Position numbers and translations under genes: made by a program. A DNA stretch of 64,000 nt from Monosporascus cannonballus (lineage: Eukaryota > Ascomycota > Sordariomycetes > Xylariales), in contig QJNS01000014.1 in assembly GCA_004154925.1 (NCBI GenBank), positions 248,001-312,000 of the forward strand, in the 5' to 3' direction. Of this stretch, positions 1-12,909 are shown one piece after another (within the stretch, counting starts at the first letter, position 1; each line of letters begins with the position of its first letter). The notes beneath the pieces were generated by a model. That model ran no database searches. It was not told the DNA's origin and saw nothing but the letters and a program-made list of their open reading frames with translations.

Positions 1-132
1 ATTCGGCTCGCCAAAGAAAGAAAACCGGCTTTTTTACAATTCGGCTTTTTAAAGGAACGAAATTAAGGAGCTGGCTACCGATTACCTTCGTTAAACATAA
101 GATAAGTATCAGAAAAAATTTCAATTCTATTA

Positions 133-1010
133 TTGTTCGGCGTAAACCGGATACGGGAAGGAATTATTCCACCCCCTAATTATTACGGAATGCCAGATAT
201 TAAAGGTTACAAACCAATTTCCCCTAAATCCTACGATGGATTAAAAAACCTTAATAAATTTTTGGTCCAGGCTAAACTTTACCTTAAGTTTTACGAAAAT
301 TCTTTAACGGCGGATTATTAAAAGGTAATAGCCATTTTTTAGTTATTGACCGGACGAATCCGAAAATGGTTCGAGCCCATTTTAACGGATTATTTTGAGA
401 AATATCTAAAGGAATCCTTAAACTTTATTAATTACGTTTTCGGTAAATACGGTTATTTTAAAAAACGAATACGGACCTTATTCGGAAATCCTAATAAGGA
501 ACAATATGTAATTAAATAATTTCATTTCCTTTATTAGACCAAATTAACGTTTAAATATACGACCAAATTTAATCGTTTAAAAGTTATTTTAAACCTATCC
601 GAAAGTACGTTATTTTATTTTTATTACAACGGCCTAAAGTTTTAAGTTAAGGACGAAATATATATAGAACTTAAAATAAAATCCTTTATAAAATATACCG
701 ATAAGATTATTATTGCCGACCGTCGCACTTTTAATCGGTATTTCGAGAAAAAGGGAACCGGCAGACGAAATAACGATAAGGGCTTTAATAGCCGAATTAA
801 GAAAAATAAAGGCAAACCTTAGAAGAAAGTAAATGCCGCTTCGAAGGAGCCTAAGAAAAATAAGTTTAAAGTAAAATATTTTAATTGTGGCAAAAAGGGA
901 TATTTTAAGAACGAACGTTATTTTCCAGCTAAAAGGAATTTCAAGAAAGGGGGAATTTCTTAATCCCAGAAAAAAGTTAAAATAATTAAACAAAAAACAG
1001 ACAGTAAGGC
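133..1010 (+). pseudogene. gag: gag remnant of element A1
   Basis: This is the capsid/nucleocapsid region. An open stretch from about 133 reads PPPNYYGMPDIKGYKPISPK, followed by KNLNKFLVQAKLYLKFY, a typical fungal Gypsy gag helical segment. Further frames are broken by TAA and TAG. A basic, Lys-rich segment precedes a zinc knuckle at about 877-921 that reads YFNCGKKGY, with the first Cys and the His changed to Tyr. The final Cys position is also altered. In copy A2 the same knuckle keeps the His. The frame is not functional. The true start is upstream of, or within, the broken segment and cannot be fixed. Confidence 0.8.
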
Positions 1011-1039
1011 AGAAAAAAAAGAAAAAAAATTAATTTGAT

Positions 1040-4000
1040 TTTCCTCCAGCCAGAATTCACTATCGCCATAACCATTCAAATCCAGAACGATATCTTAAAA
1101 TAGGAAAATTATCCAATTTGCCAGGACTTTAAAATCAAAGCCTATAAATATCACCCAGGACAGACGGCTTTCAGAATAGCCATAAAACTAGGATACCAGT
1201 ATTACCTTAATTCCCAAAAATGCAAAATATATACAAAGGACGGTTAGTTTCGACTAGATATTAGCAATCATGGGCAATTATCCTTAAAGCTTTGTAAATT
1301 CCCTAAATGCATTATTTATTAGAAGACATTACCGGTAAACCCCCATAACCTGCTGCATTTTGCCGCCTATTACCGAAATGATTATTTCGTTTATTTCAAA
1401 GTTAAGGAAAATAACGATTTTTGGCCTAAATAGGACGAAAAAATACTTACTGAACCGGATAACGAATATAGATACATAAAAACCCCCCGATAGCTAAAAT
1501 ACCTTAAGTCTTTTATTTACATCCTAATTCAAACCAGAATCGGAAGGCCATATTGCAAGGATGCTTATGTTACGCCCCGACGCTTTGCATCTAATACGAG
1601 CTCCTAAATATGGGAATACCTTTTTCGAAAATATACCTTTCCAATTTTATAATTTAAAAGATATAAAATTAAAAGATAAGCTAAAAAAAAATTATTATTT
1701 TCGAATATTAGTTGGGTAAGAAAAAATGGTATAAATATATAGATAACCATTATACCAAATATGTAATTAAAAAGGCCCGAAAATAGAAACGCTTTTTCGT
1801 AAATAAGCCGCATTAATTAAAAAATGATAAAGGCTTTCGAATATAAGGTATCGAAAAGCCTTATTATACAAGATTTTATGTAAGGTAACTAAAGGATTAC
1901 GTAACCAAATAAAGATTTTTTTCGATATAAAAGTAAGACGTTTAAAGCCATAATCGATTTAAAAGTTGAAAATAATTTTATTTTTCTTATAATGGTAAAA
2001 AGATATCAGATTCCTTGGAAATACAAGTTAAAATCTTATAAATTATGTACAGTAAACGGAAACTTATTTACGTACGATAACGGACGAATCCTTCGAAAAA
2101 TTGAAAAATTTCCAATAAAAGTTTAAGGATATTAAGAATAGATTTCGTTAAACATTGCCGATATTTTTAAGCACGATATTATTTTGGGAATGCCGTAACT
2201 TAGGTCCAGTAATCCGCATATTAACTAAAAACATTAGATATTTTTATAGGAAAATAAGCCACCCAAAGAAAATAACCAAGAAATTTATTATGTCGTTAAA
2301 AAAATCCAGATTGCAAATGAAATTTTTATAATACCACCTGAATATCGACGATTCAAAAAATTATTTAAGAACAAAAAAGATTACGAATTATTTCCATACG
2401 GTTAATAGGATTATAAGATATTTAACAAAAAAGGACATTATCCCAAATTTTACAAAATTTACCATATAAACCCTAATAAATTAAAAGTTTTATGGAAAAG
2501 TATTTAATTTAACCTAAAAAAATATATTTAATCTTTTAATTCTCCAGCTGGATACCCCGTCCTTATAATGCTTAAAATTAAAAATAAAAAGCAAAAAATT
2601 AACAAAAACGGAAATTTAGTTTTTAAAAAAGTAATCGATTATAAATAGTTAAACGATATTACGATTAAAAACGGATATCCTTTAATTTTTATAAATACGT
2701 TAAAGGAAAACGTTAATAAAGCAAAGTAATTTACTGCATTTAATTTCCGAAACAGTTATTACTATATTAAAATGGCCAAAAGAAAAAAATAAAAAACGGC
2801 ATTTAGGACGATATATAAATTTTACGAATATAAAGTAATACTTATGGAATTTACTAATATTTCTGCTAATTTCCAACGCCTAATTATAATTATGTTTAGG
2901 AAGTTTTTAGATAGGTTTATATTTATCTATCTCGACGATATCCTTATTTATTCCGAAACCTTAAAGGAATATAAAAAATAGGTCGCCCAAATATTTTAAA
3001 GGTTAAACGAAATAAATATTCGAATTAACTTAGCCAAAAACGTATAATATACGCAAAAATTAAACTTTCCGGGATATACTTTTACCCCCGGCCAAATTCA
3101 GATTTAACGTTTTAAGATAAAAACAATTAAAAACTAACTTATCCCTAATAAGGCGACCGTTATAAATATCTAGCAGATTTTAGGATTTACGAATTATATA
3201 CGTAACCTAATTAAGGGATACGGAGATATAATTAGGCTATTAACGAGATTTACTACCAAGGAATACGTAAGAAAAAAGTTTAAATTCCTAGAAAATACAA
3301 AAAAGGTATTCCAGATTTTAAAAAATACGATTATTAGCGGACTTATAATAAAATTACCCAATATAAACAAAAGAAAACGCCTAAAAACGGATATTTTAAA
3401 TTATGCATTAAGTGCCGTCCTAAAATAGTTAAAAGATAACGGCAAATAATACCTAATAATATATTATTTAAAAGCATTCCGAAATGCAAAATTTAAATAC
3501 CAGATTTACGATAAGGAATTATTAATAATTATTAACGTTTTTAAAAAATGGAAACCTTTTTAACGAAAAAAAGGAACCTTTCGATATTTACTCCGATTAC
3601 AAAAACCTTATTCGATTTATCAAAATTCAAAAACTAAATAAACGACATAAAAGATAAATAATTTTTCTATCTAGATTTAATTTCAAAATATATCATATTA
3701 AAAAAAAGAAAAATATCCAAGCGAATATTTTTAATCGCAAAAAAAATATAATTCCAAAATCCTTAAAAAAAGTATGCAAATATTATAGTGTAATAAGAAT
3801 AATACTATATAATTATGCGAAATAATAAAAAAGTTAATTACCGAATTTTTAATACGGTTCCGGAATTTTTACGATACGAAAAAACAAAAAAAAGTTTAGC
3901 AGCTAAAAGAATAACCAAAAAATTAGTTACTGTACTATGGAAAAATCTATATTCCTAAAGATTAATAAGAACAATTTATAAAGGAATTCTATAAGGACCC

Positions 4001-5330
4001 GTTATACGGATATTAAAAAATCTTTAAGATTATTCGACGGCTATAAGAAAAATACGACTTTCCTAAGCTACGCCGTATAGTTAAAATAATTATTAAGAAT
4101 TATAATATTTGTAATAACATTAAAGTAATACGTTATAAGCCTTACAGGCTATTATAACCTATTAATATTTCTAATAAAATATGAAATACCATAATTTGAA
4201 ACTTTATTACTAATTTTTTTTTCCTTTAAAAACCCAGTTATTAAAATTAAATACGACGGAATCTGGATAATAATAAATAAATTTACTAAATATAAATATT
4301 TTTTACCTTTTAAAAGAACTATAACGGCAAAATAATTAACTTATGCCTTTATTAAATATTATTTTAATAAACATAATATACCAAAAAAAATCGTTTTTAA
4401 CAGAAATACCTGTTTTATTTCAAAATTCGGTATTAATTTCTTTAAGCAAATAGGTATTAAGCTTAAATTCTTAACGGCTTATTATTTCCAAACGGATAGA
4501 TAAACCGAAAAATTTAACCAAACCCTAGAATAATACCTGCGAAATTACGTTAATTACTAATAAAATAATTAAGTAAAGCTTTTACTATTAGTATAAATTG
4601 TTTTTAATATATTTATTAACGAAAATATGGGCATATTTCCTTATATAGCTATATTCGAATATAAAGTAAAAACAAAACGATTAAAATAATTATTTAATAA
4701 AATACCAAGGATTACTATAATTGCCCTAAAAGCAGAAATATTAATAACCGAAATCAAAATAATTTAAGCCTATTTCCAAAACGAATTGCGATTTTTTTTA
4801 ATAACGGATGGCTTAATATTATAATAAAAAAAATTAAAGGATTAATTTTATCGAAAGGAAATAAGATTTATTTGTTATGTTAAAAGCAAAACGTAATTTC
4901 GAATATTTTACAAATTAAAACAAAAAAACCCAGTGATAAGTTTAACTTTAAAAAGCTTGGCCCGTTCAAAATTAATAAAGTTATTTTTAAAATCAATTAT
5001 CGATTATTGTTACCCAAAAACATAAAAATATACCCTGTTTTTCATATTTTTTTATTGGAACCAATACCCAAAAACGTCCCGTTGGAAAAAGACCTGGAAT
5101 TGGAAAAAAACTCCGACGAATATAAGGTCGAACAAATATTGGATTCCAAAATAGTTAAAAAATAAAATCTAATACCTAGTTAAATAGGAAAAATACTTAC
5201 ATAAGGAAAACATTTGGGAACCGTTTAACCACTTAACGAACGCAATGGACCTAGTTAAAACGTTTTACTGCCAAAATCCTGACCAACCGTTTCCAGTACG
5301 GCCAAGGTCGCAGGTAACAAAGATCCCCTG
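1040..5330 (+). pseudogene. pol: pol remnant of A1: protease-RT-RNase H-integrase-chromodomain
   Basis: The aspartic protease lies at about 1945-2200: AIIDLKVENNFIF, with DSG damaged to DLK, and later a DIILGMP motif. Reverse transcriptase spans about 2300-3100. Its catalytic box is intact at 2928-2939, reading YLDDILIYS; this is the best preserved RT box in the window. RNase H is at about 3360-3640 (LKTDILNYALSAVLK, YDKELLIIINVFKKW). Integrase runs from about 3950 to 5030. It has a damaged HHCC finger, FNRNTCFISKFG in place of the SDRDTRF-type Asp motif at about 4390-4430, and QTDR followed by TEKFNQTLE at about 4489-4530. A chromodomain follows at about 5118-5270 (DEYKVEQILDSKIVKK). All frames carry many RIP stops. 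Confidence 0.92.
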
Positions 5331-5487
5331 CTTAAGTCCAGCCCTACGGCGTTCCAGTCGAAAGAAATAAACGCTTTTGTAATAATATTTATCTCGGAAA
5401 TAAGCTAAGCTTATTTTATTTCCATACGTCGCTATTTTTCCTTTAATTTTTCTTGTTTTTTTAATTAATTCAATTTATAACTTTCCT

Positions 5488-5870
5488 TTAAAATGGCAAA
5501 GGCTTTTTTTGCAAAACGTTTTGCTGAAAATGCAAACGTTTTAATCGACCCAGAAATTCCATTAACTTATTTTCCATTTCGCGCTATTCCTTTTACAAAC
5601 GCTTACGCTTTTCCCTAATTTTCGCCAAAAAGTTCATATCCAAAACATTATAAGCCGAACGCTGGCGACGGGTACAACAACCACAACTTAAAATATTAAT
5701 TACGTAAAAATAATCGAATTCCCCAAAACGAACATAATTCGAATAAGGAACAACTTTGGACCCGAACTTTTCGATAAAGTTTGTACGGTTATTACGCGTT
5801 TCGCGTTAGTTTAAACGAAGTTTTTTTTTTTTTCGAATACGGCCTGTTATGGTAAAATCAATAAGGAAAT
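5488..5870 (-). pseudogene. Antisense accessory ORF of A1: Cys cluster plus charged coil
   Basis: The frame runs opposite to pol, between the chromodomain and the 3' LTR. It reads KFGSKVVPYSNYVRFGEFDY and then, at 5650-5712, a Cys cluster including LSCGCCTRRQRSAY. With TAT read as a mutated TGT, the spacing is C-x8-C-x2-C-x7-C. A Lys/Arg/Glu-rich segment follows (LAKIREKRKRL, then REMENKLMEFLGRLKRL) before a stop at 5488-5490. Its internal stops are at presumed Gln codons. Copy A2 keeps the same arrangement with an extra coil segment. The layout resembles a zinc-cluster protein with a coiled coil. The function is unknown, and the start codon is uncertain. Confidence 0.6.
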
Positions 5871-5954
5871 TTCCCAGGACCTTTTCTAGCGAATAAAGAA
5901 AAACCACCTACGGTTTTTATCTTTGGAACAAAGATCTTTGAAAAGGGGAAATAA

Positions 5955-6376
5955 TATTATAGGAACAGGGGTTCTTGTTTTAAGGGAACCAACTTTTAAA
6001 GCTTAATGCAAACCTTTTACGGCTAAATTCCGAAAGGAAGTTCTTGGCTTAATCGAAATAATCTAAATAATTTGATGGATTAATTAAATCATATAGATCA
6101 CATAGATCCACGATACATTCATTTTGAAAATTGGGATATATAATAAACCGGTTTTTCATATAAATAGCATTTACTTAGTTTCGCTCTTTAGCTATCAATT
6201 TAAGTTCTTAGTTTAAAGGTAACTGTACCGTTCTCTAAATTAAGGGAAAAGTACTTAAATCTTTTTAACGAACAGACCCTTAGTGAATTATTCCTCGCCC
6301 TATTGTTACCTGCAAATCAAGACCTATTTCGGATACTGCTCATACCTCCAGGTGGATGTATGACAGGTTCGTTACA
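5955..6376 (+). repeat. 3' LTR of family A copy 1 (422 bp)
   Basis: It aligns over its full length with both A2 LTRs (30225-30644 and 37122-37542). The 5' end is mutated from TG to TA, and the 3' end is CA, as ...GGTTCGTTACA. The last 80 bases keep unmutated C and G, while the middle is RIPed. Confidence 0.92.
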
Positions 6377-6612
6377 TAAAAATTATCTTACCGAATTAAA
6401 TTATTATTATAAAAAAATTAGAATAAGTAAAAATGTAAATTCGTTTTTATATATAAATTTATTTAACGCATAATCAGCTTATAATTAATTACTTAAATTA
6501 GGCCTAATTTGGAAATCGACAAATTTCCGAATTTCGGACTAATTAAAAATTAAAGATTAACGCAATTATTAATCCTGCGATAAATTTACCCCTTTTAAGA
6601 AAGGTAAGGGGT
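6377..6612. other. AT-rich DNA between A1 and B, no gene seen
   Basis: No reading frame, RNA gene or recognised repeat is visible. It is contiguous, before insertion of B, with 18876 onward, because the duplicated AATAT lies at 6613-6617 and 18871-18875. Confidence 0.6.
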
Positions 6613-6617
6613 AATAT

Positions 6618-7005
6618 TATAACGGCTATGCGGTTTAACCACCTATTAAACCTTAAGTCGACGGGTTTATGTTGGCAGAAATATCGTGGGAATCTAAGCA
6701 ATAAATATAATAATCGTATTATATTTCTTAATATCTAATTATTATAAACGATTAATATTAATAAATATTATAATTTAAAATTATTTAAATTATGGAAATA
6801 ATAAACGTATATATTTTGATTTTTTTCATTATTACTTATCTTTGCTCAGCAAAACTTGGTTAAACGGTTGCTTAATATTGTTTAATGGTGTTTAATCGTA
6901 CTTAGTTAAAACCTACTAAATATTAATTACGTAACCATGAATTAGCGTAACTTTGTAATCTTGGCTGGGTCGTTTTTGCAGGCCTAGCTAGTTTAAGTTA
7001 TAATA
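6618..7005 (-). repeat. 3' LTR of B (388 bp)
   Basis: It matches the split right LTR along its length and also matches the LTRs of F in reverse complement. Its termini TATAACGG and TTATAATA are RIP derivatives of TGTGACGG and TTGTAACA. The unmutated version of the second end survives at 18861-18870. Confidence 0.92.
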
Positions 7006-7173
7006 CGATTTTCCTTTTCCCCAAATTTTGCCTTTAAGATTTTTCTTTTTTTTGGTAAACCTTTTCCTTTTAAGCTATCGACTTGCGTTATTAAAAACTA
7101 TCGTCAGGTTTTTTGGTTTATTACGCAACGCCAAAATCTGCTTCTTATTTTTAACGATTTCAGCTTTAAAGTT

Positions 7174-7676
7174 ATGCCGTATACCCTATGCTTTTTTAAA
7201 GGCTGGAAATGCAAAATAATAAAAAACGTTTCTAAATATAAGGCATATATTAAACGTAACTATCCCTGTAATAACAACGGCATTCCCTTATCTTCTTTAA
7301 AAAATATTCGTGCCGAAAATCAACTTTAGAACGTAAGGAGGTATTAGCGGAGGAACGTTTTCTGGAATTACAAAAACGCTATCAGCAAAAAATGAACGCA
7401 GCCATTACGCGGTTAATCCGTTTTCGAACAGAGAAGGCGTTTTCTCGTTCGAAAAAGGTTAAAATGGTATAGTAAGAATTATAGTCGCTGGAGAAGCTAA
7501 AGAAATAAAAGCGTTAGGAATAAGCCAACGCCGAGGTTTCCTTAACCGTCTTGGCTTTTTCCTTTAAGCCGTTTGGCGTTACCTAGCCGCTGGAAAACGT
7601 TAATTAGGACATAATTATATCCGGTGGTTCCGTTATTATTGGTAAAAGTTCTTTAATAGGCGTTAGGCGCCAATAA
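7174..7676 (+). pseudogene. Antisense accessory ORF of B: Cys cluster plus coiled coil
   Basis: It runs opposite to B pol, starting about 170 bases inside the left LTR. An ATG at 7174 begins MPYTLCFFKGWK. The Cys segment at 7210-7269 reads CKIIKNVSKYKAYIKRNYPC, that is C-x8-(C)-x2-(C)-x6-C with two Cys now Tyr. It continues NNNGIPLSSLKNIRAENQ, then a one-base shift into a charged segment (AEERFLELQKRYQQK, ITRLIRFRTEKAFSRSKK). The tail ISGGSVIIGKSSLIGVRR ends at TAA 7674-7676. Internal stops are Gln- or Trp-type RIP stops. E, F and G carry the same protein in the same place. It could be a DNA-binding or RNA-binding accessory protein; the function is unknown. Confidence 0.68.
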
Positions 7677-7689
7677 GATTTTTAGCGGG

Positions 7690-10600
7690 TTCTCAAATAT
7701 TTTCGGAATCCAGATACTTTTTTTATTTAATTAGATATTTGGTAAATCCGTTTTGATTTTATATATCGAAGATTTTTTCCATTTCGTATACTTATTCGTC
7801 TTCCATTTTTATATTGTCCTATGCCGTATACACTTTGATTATATTTGTTATTAATTTAAATAAAAAATGTAAAAAATAAATAGAATTTAAGGTTTAATAG
7901 AGATTAAATTAATAATTATTTTCTGAAATTCTTTTAACGATTTTATATAGAACAATATATTTAAAATTAAGTTTTTTATTAGGTTTTTTTATCTAAATAT
8001 TTTTGATAAAAAGAAAAATTATTTCCCCTTTTTTGAAAATTAATTCTTTGAATTTTTTTAATTATAATATTTATTTATTTAATTTCGCACGAATTTTATT
8101 TTAATTTTATTTCTTAATATAAATATCGTAATTAATTAAATATACAAATTATTTTAATATTAATTAAATTATTATTATGTAGTTCTTTTTAACGTTTTAA
8201 TATTAAATTAAAATTTATATTTATAAATATTATTTTTATATATTTGTAATAAAGGATATTATAGGCCATTTATACGATTAATAACTTTTTAACTTAATTA
8301 TTTTCTTTATAATTAATATAATATTATATATAAATTTTAAGGATTAATTTAATGATTTTATTTATTTATCCGTTAATAGTTTAAATGCAATTATTAATCC
8401 ATTATTTAAAATAAATTTTATTAACAATCAATATATAATAAAAATATATTTAAAAAAATATATTAATTATTCGGTATTTATATGTTTATAATATAATAAA
8501 AAATAAGGGGATTTCGTAAATCGGTTAACGATTACGAAAATACTATTATAATATATTTTTGTAATTACATTTTCCGATATAATAAATTTAATAATAAAAT
8601 TAAATATAATTAAATATCATAATTATTTTATAATTAATAATAATTAAAATTTTCCGTATAATCTATAATATCGAATTTTTATTTTGGTGCAAATATTATA
8701 TTGCCGGATAATTTTATATACCGCTAATTTTATTTTAAAAAAAATATATATATTAAAATCTTTTTAAGGTTTTGTAAATTCCTAGATATCCGTATAACTA
8801 ATATTCGTATATTTTTCGTACTAAATCTTTTTAATATCTTTTTAAAATTTATATTTTATCCGATTTTTGGTTTTTTAAGAAACTATTGGTATATTATTAA
8901 ATTTTCTTTTATATATTGCGAAATATTAGCCGAATTATTGTGATTTGTCGTAAACGTAAATATATTTTTATAATAATATCAAAAATTATATAATTAATTT
9001 TAATCAAGTTTGTTTCGCAATTTAGTCGTTTATTTAAAATATTTATTTTGCAATATTTCAATCTTTTTTATAAATAATAACGAAATCAAAATTCGCTCAT
9101 TCTTTTATATATTAAAATTATCATCTTATAATTTTTTAATCGTAATAAATTAAGTAAACTTTTAATAATATGTATAAATTTTAACTTAATATAAGTTTCT
9201 CTTTAAACAATACTTAAATTCCCGAAATATTTTAATAATGACCATAAATTCCTTATTTAGAATATCATCATTACAGTCGGTTCCTTTTAATTTATACGAA
9301 AAAAATATAATAAGGTATAATTTATTTTAATTATTTCGTTATTTAATTATTAAATTTAACGCATAACCCGAAATATCGGTTTTTAATTTAACGGAAAAAT
9401 TAAAATTATATATAATTAATATTAGTTTATTAATAACTATATGCGTAATATCCTAAAATACCTTTTCCGTGTTTAGCATTTATTTAAATTCCTTTTTTTC
9501 CGTAAAACTCGTTATATTTATAATTATTTTATTAAAATTTCGCATAAATTTCTTATAATATTTAAGGATTTTAAAAACTACTTGTATCTTTTTAATTATT
9601 ATTAATATTTATTATTTTATAATTTTAATAAATTTTTGGGGGTTTATTTTAATATATCCTCAAGTAATAATATATTTTAAATATTTTATTTTTTATATCT
9701 GGAAATAACCTTTTTTATATTAATAAATAACCTTACGTTTTATAAAACTTACAAAACCTTATAAACGTATTTTACAGATATCTTTTCTATTTTAAAAAAA
9801 ATAAAAATATCGTTAAAATATAAAGCGACAAAAATATTAGGGTATTTTATTAATACATAATTATTTATTTATTAAAAGATTATTAATACGTTTATAAATC
9901 TTATTGATAAAATTAAAAATTTAAATAATTTGTATTTCGTTGTAAAAACTATTTTTTATTTATGTCCTTTTTTAAATTTAATAAAATTATATCCATTTTT
10001 AAAATTAAATACGCTAAATTTTTTAGCTTTATAAAATCGGTTTGTTATTTCCGTAATTAAGGGTAATAAAATTTAATTTTTAATAATAATATCGTTTAAT
10101 TATGAATAATTAACCATAAATCGTAATTTTTTATTTTTTTAAGTAAGAAAAATATTAGGTAATTTACTAATAATTTTAAAAATCTAATTTATTTTTTTAT
10201 AACCAATTTTCCAGATATGTTTTGAAAATACGTCATTCATTTCCGTTAAAATTATAAATAAGGAAAAATCTTATCGAAAGTCCTTTTTCAAAAATTATTT
10301 CGTAATTTTATTCGTTATATCTTAATAGTTTTATATCGAATTTCTTCCTAAAAGGCTATTTATATTTATAATAATATAATAATATATTAATTAAATTTTC
10401 TAAGTTTTTAAATTATTATTTTTATCATTTTAAACCATTACTGAATTGTTTTAATTTCGGTATAATAATAATAACAGTACGTTATATTTTTTTAAATATT
10501 TGGTTTTTTTATATCTTGTTTTTTTAAATAATAAAGTATTTATCGTATTTTTATACTCATATTTATCTTTATTATCGATCGAATATTAAAATCTTAATTT

Positions 10601-11660
10601 TCTTTTTTTTTCGTTTATTAATAAGAAATAAAACGAACTTTACCTGGCCAGTTTTTCCGTTAATTTAAATTTCGTATTAGCATATTTATAATAATCCTAG
10701 GCTTATATCGTAATTCCCGAATAAAACGATATTAAATTTAATTATTTAAAATCATCCTTTCATCAAAATCTCGAAATAATTAATTTTGCGTCAAAATCTT
10801 CCGTTATCGTAAATAAATTCCTAATTTTCGGTATTTATTATTATATATGATTTTAACTTATATCTTTATGGCAATTTAAGCTTATTAATTATATCTAATA
10901 CAATATAATTCCGATGTGAAGTTTCGCAATTTACTATTATAATATATTAATACGTTCCAATTCGCATATTTAAAGTAATAAAGTCGTTAACATTTTTATT
11001 ATTACGTTTAAAGCTTTTTTCGGGAATTCCTTTTAATTTCTTTAAGTTTCGTTTTTTGCGGCTTTTTTATCAATAAATCTTTTTTAATATTTATTCGAAT
11101 TTAACAAACTTTACTTATATTTTTTTATTTAACGTATTAACTTATTATGTCTATTGTTATTATCGGCGTAGTGCTTTTTTAAATTATATTAATAAATTTT
11201 AATTATGTTATAATTCTTTTCCCAATTAAATAAATTATTTTATTTATATTTATCATTACATTTTATTATGCTTTATCTCAGTGATTATGTTAACGTCTTT
11301 CTATAAATTAACGTATTTTTTCTTTAATAATTATTTTTTAAGAATCCGTAATAAATACTAATTAAAAATAAAAATTCGTAATAATCTTTTAAAAATATTT
11401 TTATCCGGACGCTAAATTAGTTCTTTTTTCATTTAATCGTTATATTATTTATAATAACAAACGGGGTTTTTTTACGGTCATTATTTTTTTTCGGGCCAGC
11501 TTTTTATTTCGGCTAATTGCTAAACATTTTTCAAGGCTATATTTCGAAACTGTCGATATTATTACTTATTATTTTTATTATTTCCGGTACGATTTAAAAC
11601 TTTAAATCCCTTATAATATATACGGATAATTAGTTCGTAACTATGTTATTTTTATATTTC
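7690..11660 (-). pseudogene. pol: pol remnant of B: protease to chromodomain
   Basis: On the minus strand the chromodomain is at about 7680-7860 (VYEMEKIFDI, NGFTKYLIK, SENI-EPAKNLIGA). The integrase Asp motif at about 8515-8575 reads FVIVNRFTKSPYF, with the catalytic Asp now Asn. The RT box at about 9783-9850 reads FVALYFNDIFIFF (from an FDDILIF-type box), with the RNase H region to its left. Protease and the RT amino end fill about 10,000-11,600 but are too mutated to delimit. Stops in every frame show it is dead. The tail lies beside the antisense accessory ORF. Confidence 0.85.
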
Positions 11661-11679
11661 GTAATTAGGATATTCCTGT

Positions 11680-12848
11680 TGTCGACAGTATATGGCACAT
11701 ATTATGCCGTATCGATTAGGGATTCCGGGATAAATTCTTTTCTTTCCAGTTTTAATATTTACGTAATTATCCTTATAATGCTTCTTATTATATTCGCAAT
11801 ACCTATTAAGCCAGCTTTTTAGCTTTTCGTATTCCTTATCGAATTTCTTATCGTAATGGTCTTTAGTAAACCTTTTATCGTAAACCTAATACGTACTTAA
11901 TTTAAATTATATTAATAATTTTGTTATCGTTGCCTTAATTATTTTTAAATTATCCTTCCGGTATAAGGGTTTAGTTATTTTATTATAATTTCTTGGGTTT
12001 TTTTTATTTGTAATCCTTATATCCGATATTGCCGTAATTAAAATATTTAATTTAGCTTTAATTCTTTTTATGAATACCGCCGAATTCCATAAGCCCTAAC
12101 GCCGTTCCGTAAGAAATAAAAGGTACGTTTCGTTTTTTCCCTTAATTAAACTTATGGTATCCCGAATATAAAATATAATATTCTTTTTTCTTTTATTATT
12201 TTTCAAATTGTCGATTATTAATTTTAATTGCTTTTACGATATACTGATTTAAGATAATTAATTGCTTTATCCGAATAATTTTATTTTTTATATTATCCTT
12301 GAACTTTTTATAAAATATATTAATAAAACCGTCGGCTTTATTATTTTTCTATCTCACGTTAATTATAAAACTTTTAAAAATTGCGGCATATTTACACGTA
12401 AGCCCTTTTTATCGGAATTCCAAAAATTATTAAATTGTAAATCATTTTCTATTTAAATTACCGGAATTATCGCATATTTCATTTTCGAAATTAATACAAA
12501 GTAGAAAGATTTTATTAATAAAATCCTTTATATCCGCTTTTTTTATTTTTAGGATGTTTCTTATAATAAGCTTAAACTAATTAGCTGTATTTCCTATTAG
12601 GCATATTCCTATTATTAAAATTATATCCGCTAAATCATTAAAGTCTAAAAAATAAAGATAAATTCGTACCTGAATTAAAAAGGTTTAAAGGTTGCCGTTT
12701 CCATTATAAGGTTCCGGCTTCTTTGGCTTTATGCAGGCGAAAAAGGGTTAAGCAGGTAACGTAACCTTAATTTGTCGGATTTTTTTCTCCAGTTCCCGAA
12801 TTCAAGCTTAAAGTTATTAAATAAGGGTTTTCTAAAGCTTAATCGATA
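11680..12848 (-). pseudogene. gag: gag remnant of B with degenerate zinc knuckle
   Basis: The start aligns with the F gag start (ATG TCG), here mutated to ATA at 12846-12848. The zinc knuckle at about 12000-12060 reads YFNYGNIGYKDYK, with C-x2-C-x4-H-x4-C spacing and most ligands changed to Tyr. A conserved stretch (SYGTALGLMEFG) precedes it, as in F and G. The homologous spot to about 11752 is where A2 entered element G. Confidence 0.78.
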
Positions 12849-12909
12849 TTTTAATATTATTAAATATTGCTTAAAATCTGGCGGTATTACTAAACAAAAA
12901 CTTATAACA

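Larger units (their letters stand above)
1..6376 (+). mobile_element. Ty3/Gypsy chromovirus, family A copy 1 (5' end outside window), RIP-degraded
   Basis: The order gag, protease, reverse transcriptase, RNase H, integrase, chromodomain, 3' LTR is readable on the plus strand. Base 1 aligns with about position 31096 of the complete copy A2, so roughly 870 bases, including the 5' LTR, lie upstream of the window. The 3' LTR is 5955-6376. A purine tract precedes it at 5940-5954, as expected for plus-strand priming. Stops fall mostly at former Gln codons, which is the RIP pattern. An antisense accessory frame lies between the chromodomain and the LTR. The target duplication cannot be checked because the left end is missing. 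Confidence 0.93.
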
